This document shows positions 59,264 through 64,000 of a stretch of DNA of 64,000 bases, piece after piece (position 1 is the first letter of the stretch; every line of letters begins with the position of its first letter). Source of the DNA: Polyodon spathula (taxonomy: Eukaryota > Chordata > Actinopteri > Acipenseriformes > Polyodontidae); assembly GCF_017654505.1 (NCBI RefSeq), contig NC_054559.1, positions 19,912,325 to 19,976,324 of the forward strand, in the 5' to 3' direction. A program made the translations under genes and the position numbers. The notes beneath the pieces are model-generated. The model did not search any database, was not told the origin of the DNA, and saw only the letters and a program-made list of their open reading frames with translations.

Positions 59264-60828
59264 GTGGGGGGGGGGGGGGGGGGGGGGGTTACACAGGAAG
59301 TGAAAAACATCGGGGGGTCCCCCAGCCAGCTTCACCGGAGTCGGAGTGAAAATGAAGTAGTGAAAATGAAGAAAATCTCGTCAGCAAAAAAAAAATGAAG
59401 GAATTCTGAGAATTTGTTCTACCGAGAAGAGGTATGAAAATGTTTTTGAAAACCTTGGTCTTTATCCCTGTTTCAGTTTCTCACTTTCCGTTTGCAATGC
59501 CCGTCCTAAACGAAGGTGTAGATTATGCATGATCACTAGCAGGGCTTTGTTACATCCTGTTCCGAGTGATCCCCCCCCCCCATCACCTGTCGTTGTCATA
59601 CAGCAGCAGCAGCTCCAGCACCTGGCCCATCATGCCCCTGGGATCCCATTGACCCCTCACCCCTCCGGTCTGGCCGCACTGGGGGGCGGCTCGGGGCTGC
59701 TGGCGCTGTCGGGGGTGCTGGGCATGCAAGCTCACCTCACTGCCAAGGAGGAGCGTGGACAGCTGGAGAGCGACCACCACAGGGGTGAGTGGAGACACAG
59801 AGAGAGACAGAGAATAAGAGACGCACACAGAGACAGAGACAGAAAATAAGAGACACACAGAGATAGAGACAGAGACAGAGACAGAGACAGAGACAGAGAC
59901 AGAGACACGCACAGAGACAGAGACACACTTTGATCAGTTTGGTGAGACTTATTTGGGTAAATTTACAGAAAAGTATATGTAAAGCTAGTAACTTATTAGA
60001 GACGGCATCCTGTGTTTTGGATCCCTTTTAAGTAACTTAATTTTGCAGCAAAGTATATAAGACCCACATCTACTGTATGTAAACAAAGTGCAGCAATAAC
60101 GTGGTGTGAATTTTGTGCAGTTCTGTTAAATGCAACAGCTAGTGAACCACTCTTTCTCGTAACCGTTTCCTGTTTTTGTGCACACTGAGGCCTGGTTGAT
60201 AACCCCTCACCTCTGTCTCCTCTGTTCTGTCTTTATAATCCGGCCCGGTGCGGTCCGCTCCTCTCCTGCTGCAGAACGGGCTCCTAGCCGGGTGAGTCAC
60301 CATTACTCTCAACTTTCCACTTCCAAGAGAAGCACAGCAAAGTGTAATAAAGCCCAGCAAAAGTATGGTGAAGCCTGGGTAAGGGCTGTAAAGAACAACG
60401 CGGTACAGTAAAGCATGTTAATAAACATGGCAAAGCCAGGTGTGGCTGGTCTCTCCCGCTCTGTCTTCTGTTTCGATGGAGTCCAGAGGCCCAGCTGCCA
60501 TGTGGTTTGTGTTCTGAAGTCATGCCAAGAAGCCCTTTGTGAAGTAGCATGGAGGTCAAATACCAGGCCTGTTAGTCACTCAGAGAAAGGGGTGTGCTGA
60601 GGATCAACTCTGAGCCAAGAAGAGGGGCGCAGGCGGGGGGGGAGACACAAAATATCACCTTCGCAAGGGAATGAAATCAACCAAACAACTAAGATTTCGA
60701 TAGTTCGTAGTCTGTTTAAATGCCTCCTTAAGTGTCTTGTTTTTGTAAAGTCAACACGATTTATCCTTTCAAAAACAAGTTAATTAAAGAACGGCAGAAC
60801 GCTTTGAAAGGAAGGCCCCTTAAATGCT

Positions 60829-60887
<59 letters not shown>

Positions 60888-63800
60888 CAGGCATGCCTGC
60901 ACACCCCCCTCATTAGTAACCCATCCTGAAGGAGTGCAGTCAAGCGTGTCATGTGGCTTCATGTTTCTCACTGAGACCCAGGTGTGATGCCGGAGTTCAG
61001 AAGGCATCCTGCGGGCTGAGTGGTAGCTGAAACCCGAGGCGTGGGCTCGTACTGTTTTTCCAGTCCAATGCGTAGCTAACGATGGCGTGAGAGACACGGC
61101 AAGCCCCGGTCACACCGAGCGTCAGACCATCAGTGCAGACACATCCCAGACTGCTTGCATTACAGATTATAGACATGTGGAACTGCAGCAGCGAAGGACT
61201 GATGGTAAAGACTGGGTACTGTGCGTTTCACAGGGTACTGCACGCTACACAGGACATTGTGCATTACGCAGTTGTAATGGGCAGTGCTGTGTGGTGCACT
61301 GCCGTGACGGATTGTGTCCCCTGACAGTGTGATGAGGTTACAAGCCCGGTATCTTGCACTGTGGTTAAGACGCTCTCTTGCATTTCCTCACCCATGCTTT
61401 TTTTCTTCGCAGAGCAAGTCTGTGTCGTCGACGGACAGCCAGCGCACGGAGAAGCAGGGTCCCTCGGGCGAAGATTACGGGGGCGAGGGGAGCAGGGAGG
61501 GGAAGAGAAGGCGCTGCGAGGACAAGGACCCCCAGCACTACGTATGTACCCATCGAAGCTGCCCTGCCTCCAAACTAGCTAGAGCTAGCTGCTCCAGACA
61601 GTCCAGGCGTATTGAGACAGGAGTGTGTTCAGGGTTATACATCCTGTACTGAAACAATGCCCAACACAGGACAGTCCTGTTTATACAGTGTCAGCAATCG
61701 GCACCCATTACAGGGGCTCCCAGTTGCCCCACTCCAAATTCCACTTGGTGCTCACCACGCACACACTGCCATTGAGACACACGTCTCAGTGTGCTTTCAT
61801 TGTCTGGAGTAGTGTCCTTTTGCTGGAGACTTTCCAGTAACCCTTCTAGAAGTTTCCCCATAGTAAAAGCATTGCAAAGTGTAATAAAGCACAGTGAAAG
61901 GGGTAAAGCATGGGTGTGCATTGTAAAGAATAGCGATGGTCAAGCATATTACAAAAAAAAAACATGAACCGTGCTAAATGCATCATATACAAAACTGCAA
62001 AAATACAGTAGCAAACGATTGCAACAGGACTCGCTCCAAGCTGCTCAGCTCAAGCATGTTTAGGTTCACGTTCCTTGAGTCTTGCACTTGATGAAAGCTG
62101 CTGGAAAACACACCCATCCTGCACTTAAATAGTTTCCTAAGGTCGCTGTCATTCCTGCGACTGCAGAGCAAATCCAGAGTCCCCCGGCGGAGCTGGTTTG
62201 AAATTTCTTCCCGGATGTTTGTGAAATTCCTGGCAAGCTGTGATGAAATGAAATAGGAAACTGTCAAACCAGGAGAAACAAGAGGCATGTCTGAGCGGGC
62301 AGGACTCTGTATCGAATTCATAGACCCAGAGAGAGTACAGGGAGGAGGAGAGGGGTGCAGTGAGTCAAAACATCACAGGCTGCCCTGAGGAGACCACAGA
62401 GAGAGTACAGGGAGGAGGAGAGGGGTGCAGTGAGTCAAAACATCACGGGCTGCCCTGAGGAGACCACAGAGAGAGTACAGGGAGGAGGAGAGGGGTGCAG
62501 TGAGTCAAAACATCACAGGCTGCCCTGAGGGAACCACAGAGAGAGTACAGGGAGGAGGAGAGGGGTGCAGTGAGTCAAAACATCACAGGCTGCCCTGAGG
62601 AGACCACAGAGAGAGTACAGGGGGGGGGGGGAGGGAGAGGGGTGCTGTGAGTCAAAACATTGCACGTTCATACACAGGCTGCAGTGTCATCTGTCTGAAA
62701 GCTGAAGTTCCTCATAGTGAAAGCCTAGCAAAGTGTAATAAGGCATAGTGAAAGCATGGTAAAGCATATTAAGAAACATGCTGTGGGTAACCATGGGGAA
62801 AGCGAGGGGAAAATGTTACTGTGGCAAGCTTTGACAGCAATGCGCGAGCACACTCCTCGCTGACTCGATCCACAGTACAATACCTGGGCTCTTAAACAGG
62901 GGAGGCTTGTTTACCTCCAGAGAAAACGCATGTTAAAATTAGCTTAAAGAACAGATGTCGCAGCACAGGGCCAGTATCAGATCTGTGCGCTGCAAATCAT
63001 GTTACTGCCATGGCAACCAGTCAGTTTCCTGTTCCAGTGAATCCTGAGTCCCAGGCAGTCCAACACTGCAAGAGAACAGACAGGGGCAGAGCCTCAAACA
63101 GGAATATTAGTTTCTTTTAGTGTTTTAACCAGAGATGAACAACGCAGACGTCTGATTCAGGGGTGGGGTGGGGGGGGCTGGTTGTCAGAGAAAGGAAGCA
63201 AGACCAATTGGAATTTTTAATCTTTAAAAATGTTTTCCTCTGAAATTTACAGGACAGCGACGCAGATAAAAGTGATGACAATTTGGTGGTGGACGTTTCC
63301 AATGAGGTTAGTTTCCTTTTTTTCTATTTTGAATTGGCAAATAATAAAAGGCAAATAATCAGTAATCCAGCCTCTACAGGCCAAACAGATTGACCTGTTG
63401 ACATCGTTTTAGTTCCTCTAAATCAATGTGAATTCAATAGGATCACATCCAAAGTCACCATGATCGATAGTGTTCATCGTCTTCCGAATTTGAATAAAAA
63501 ATAATACTAAATATAAAAACAGTTCAGTTCGTCTGATTATATTTGAGTTGCAGACACCAGATTTTAAATGGGGGGGAAAAAAAGAAAAAAGTGTACGATC
63601 ACATGGCAGTAAAATGATATTTCCTGCTGAATTTCCAGGTCACGGTGCTATTTAATTCACAGTAAATCCTGAGCAGGCCGGAGCAGCACAGTGCAACTGT
63701 AACGAGTCGTTAAAATGAGTCTGTAATAACAGAGCAGTCATTCCTCGTTCATAACCTCGCTCACAACACATCAATAGAGCTTTATAAACCCTGAAACTAA

Positions 63801-64000
63801 AGGGAGGCTGTGCCTTGTCTTACCCTCGCATCATCCCCCCTCCCTCTGTATTTAGGAGCCCTCGTCCCCCAGTGGGAGCCAGCCCCACTCCCCCCGCGGA
63901 AACGGCCTGGATCAAGCCCCCCATTTGAGGAAAGAGACCCCCACCAGCCCCCCTGGCTCCCCCCACAGCACCCCAGGAAAAAACAGGGAGCTTGCACAGG
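48115..64000 (+). CDS. TLE2: TLE2, Groucho-family transcriptional co-repressor (5' part, 11 exons)
   Basis: Nuclear co-repressor recruited by DNA-bound factors such as TCF/LEF, Hes and Runx. Exons: 48115-48138, 51002-51099, 51389-51452, 52783-52827, 58339-58401, 58859-58933, 59604-59784, 60275-60291, 61413-61541, 63253-63306, and 63856 to beyond 64000. Phases all match. The Q domain spans roughly residues 1-130, a Gly/Pro-rich GP domain 130-190, and the CcN region 190-250 with NLS KRRR (220-223) and the acidic CK2-type [10 protein letters not shown]. An SP-rich domain begins at 251. The WD40 part lies outside the window. [16 protein letters not shown] with ICAQIIPFL, and ERAPSR are TLE2-like rather than TLE1/3/4-like. 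Assignment within the TLE family rests on these short matches and on linkage to TLE5. Confidence 0.92.
48463..48574. repeat. (TA)n microsatellite
   Basis: Interrupted TA tract in TLE2 intron 1. Confidence 0.95.
49395..49561. mobile_element. CAGGG-MITE copy, TLE2 intron 1
   Basis: Left arm ggaaatgagactcccattgc; right arm worn (gtggaataggagtcttattg). Confidence 0.7.
50605..50680 (+). mobile_element. tRNA-derived SINE head
   Basis: tggcccagcagttagagctg (box A-like) and ggttcaagtcc (box B) at tRNA spacing. No acceptor stem can be closed, so this is a SINE, not a tRNA gene. Confidence 0.55.
50969..50983 (-). promoter_or_regulatory. CTCF-like motif
   Basis: The minus strand reads ACAGCAGGGGGCGTC, one mismatch in the core. 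It lies just upstream of TLE2 exon 2. Confidence 0.35.
51002..51099 (+). CDS. TLE2: TLE2 exon 2
   Basis: Begins [11 protein letters not shown], continues [16 protein letters not shown] and ends with two bases of S41. Acceptor ttgtgcag, donor gtgagc. Confidence 0.94.
51209..51362 (+). repeat. Dispersed repeat family B, TLE2 intron 2
   Basis: Ends tatgctttcactatgggaat then ttttgtaaggg; the beginning is diverged. Confidence 0.5.
51389..51452 (+). CDS. TLE2: TLE2 exon 3
   Basis: Completes S41 and codes [20 protein letters not shown] plus M62, Q-domain coiled coil. Acceptor ttcccag, donor gtatgt, followed at once by a (GT)n tract. Confidence 0.95.
51461..51516. repeat. (GT)n microsatellite
   Basis: About 28 GT units starting 9 nt inside TLE2 intron 3. 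Confidence 0.95.
52150..52505 (+). mobile_element. LINE/SINE 3' tail
   Basis: Contains tgaagcgctttgcaacaatt and tgaaaggcgctatattaaaa, followed by a TCTGTC-type tail that is also shared by the copy at 23516. Confidence 0.7.
52783..52827 (+). CDS. TLE2: TLE2 exon 4
   Basis: 15 codons, [15 protein letters not shown], identical to the invariant Groucho Q-domain motif. Acceptor tttttcag, donor gtgagt. Confidence 0.96.
52828..54165 (+). other. TLE2: TLE2 intron 4, part before the array
   Basis: GT-rich stretch at 53420-53510 and a MITE fragment; no coding exon recognised. Confidence 0.65.
54042..54098. mobile_element. CAGGG-MITE fragment
   Basis: Only the interior (gcttgattagccacaatgtg, aacaagctcaagtgtg) remains, 70 bp before the 34-bp array. 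Confidence 0.55.
54166..58308. repeat. 34-bp minisatellite, about 120 copies, TLE2 intron 4
   Basis: Unit contains ggtggtgttcgtgcagtgca followed by g(t/c/a)gtgtatagtgcc. A few copies lack 6 bp or are fused. Three units equal 102 bp, so the minus strand is open for 1378 codons, an artefact. The array ends about 30 nt before the exon 5 acceptor. Confidence 0.97.
58339..58401 (+). CDS. TLE2: TLE2 exon 5
   Basis: 21 codons, [20 protein letters not shown] plus E. The acceptor tctcctgcag lies only about 30 nt after the end of the 34-bp tandem array that fills intron 4. Donor gtaagc. Confidence 0.96.
58859..58933 (+). CDS. TLE2: TLE2 exon 6
   Basis: 25 codons, [20 protein letters not shown] then NAIIG, the end of the Q domain. 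Acceptor tttctcag, donor gtgaga. Confidence 0.96.
59211..59288. repeat. (GT)n followed by 23-nt poly-G
   Basis: GT alternation passing into an uninterrupted G run (about 59266-59288), TLE2 intron 6. Confidence 0.95.
59604..59784 (+). CDS. TLE2: TLE2 exon 7 (GP domain)
   Basis: 60 codons plus one base: [20 protein letters not shown], then a Gly/Leu-rich stretch and ESDHHR. The acceptor reads cagCAGCAGCAG, a tandem acceptor. Donor gtgagt. Confidence 0.93.
59789..59930. repeat. GAGACA-type low-complexity tract
   Basis: Irregular agagacagagac repeats directly after the TLE2 exon 7 donor. Confidence 0.9.
60275..60291 (+). CDS. TLE2: TLE2 exon 8, 17-nt microexon
   Basis: Two bases complete E184, then RAPSR, matching the VERAPSR segment of human TLE2. 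Acceptor gctgcag, donor gtgagt. Phase fits both neighbours (1 in, 0 out). Confidence 0.85.
60323..60440 (-). repeat. Dispersed repeat family B, TLE2 intron 8
   Basis: Minus-strand copy: ccacacctggctttgccatg, ttattaacatgctttac, ttacactttgctgtgct. Confidence 0.55.
60828..60887. repeat. (GA)n microsatellite
   Basis: About 29 GA units in TLE2 intron 8. Confidence 0.95.
61413..61541 (+). CDS. TLE2: TLE2 exon 9 (CcN region, NLS)
   Basis: 43 codons: [14 protein letters not shown], then Gly/Glu-rich, then [14 protein letters not shown]. The basic KRRR (220-223) is the likely nuclear localisation signal. Acceptor cttcgcag, donor gtatgt. Confidence 0.93.
61838..61975 (-). repeat. Dispersed repeat family B, TLE2 intron 9
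   Basis: Minus-strand copy containing ttattacactttgcaatgct and actatggggaaacttc. Confidence 0.55.
62331..62660. repeat. 70-bp tandem repeat, about 4.5 copies, TLE2 intron 9
   Basis: Units start gagagtacagggagg at 62331, 62401, 62471, 62541 and 62611. They differ by single bases, and the last has a poly-G expansion. Confidence 0.95.
62704..62820 (-). repeat. Dispersed repeat family B, TLE2 intron 9
   Basis: Minus-strand copy with cttattacactttgctaggc and tttcactatgagg. Confidence 0.5.
63253..63306 (+). CDS. TLE2: TLE2 exon 10 (CcN acidic motif)
   Basis: 18 codons, [18 protein letters not shown], the conserved casein-kinase-II-type acidic motif of Groucho proteins. Acceptor atttacag, donor gttagt. 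Confidence 0.95.
63856..64000 (+). CDS. TLE2: TLE2 exon 11 (SP domain, runs off window)
   Basis: Begins [19 protein letters not shown] and continues Ser/Pro-rich ([16 protein letters not shown]) to the last base. Acceptor tgtatttag. The exon end and all WD40 exons are outside the window. Confidence 0.92.

Larger units (their letters stand above)
61542..63252 (+). other. TLE2: TLE2 intron 9
   Basis: Two family B repeats and the 70-bp tandem repeat; remainder featureless. Intron 10 (63307-63855) holds nothing recognised. Confidence 0.65.

Overview
This is a vertebrate genomic window, almost certainly from a ray-finned fish. The evidence is split, intron-rich genes with GT-AG junctions, CpG-rich first exons, abundant dinucleotide microsatellites, fish-type LINE/SINE tails and many short palindromic MITE-like repeats. 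The repeat style suggests a non-teleost such as a sturgeon or paddlefish, but that is a low-confidence inference from the repeats alone. The sequence contains one 500-N assembly gap (30001-30500).

Three genes can be reconstructed from exons, all on the + strand. (1) A complete GNA11 (G protein alpha-11, Gq class): seven coding exons from 5523 to 27348 give exactly 359 codons plus stop, with the P-loop, Arg183 and Gln209 intact. (2) The 3' part of TLE5 (AES, the short Groucho-related protein): exons 31322-31384, 32040-32114 and 33012-33239; the first four coding exons are not visible and should lie in or beyond the gap. (3) The 5' part of TLE2 (Groucho/TLE co-repressor): eleven exons from 48115 to the window end, covering the Q, GP and CcN domains and the start of the SP domain; the WD40 repeats lie beyond the window. 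GNA11, TLE5 and TLE2 are also neighbours in mammals, so the block is an old syntenic group. TLE proteins are nuclear co-repressors and TLE5 modulates them; GNA11 works at the plasma membrane, so the linkage is not evidence of a shared pathway.

Layout: 1-5522 upstream repeats and the GNA11 promoter; 5523-27348 GNA11, with a 13.3-kb first intron holding a 1.7-kb minisatellite; 27349-30000 GNA11 3' UTR, AT/GT microsatellite and flank; gap; 31322-33239 TLE5; 33240-48114 intergenic DNA dominated by a 2.4-kb purine-rich minisatellite (about 48-bp unit) and a 4.5-kb array of a 27-bp unit; 48115-64000 TLE2, whose intron 4 contains a 4.1-kb array of a 34-bp unit ending about 30 nt before the next exon.

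Seven minisatellite arrays together occupy roughly 14 kb, about a fifth of the window. They create very long open reading frames on both strands that are not genes. Other repeats are about 13 copies of a CAGGG...CCCTG inverted-repeat element, a second dispersed TTTACCATG-type repeat, tRNA-derived SINEs, LINE 3' tails, a TTAA-flanked piggyBac-like MITE and two possible Penelope/hammerhead relics. I found no novel coding system. The most unusual features are the arrays and their positions relative to splice sites, CTCF-like motifs and a CCAAT-box cluster.
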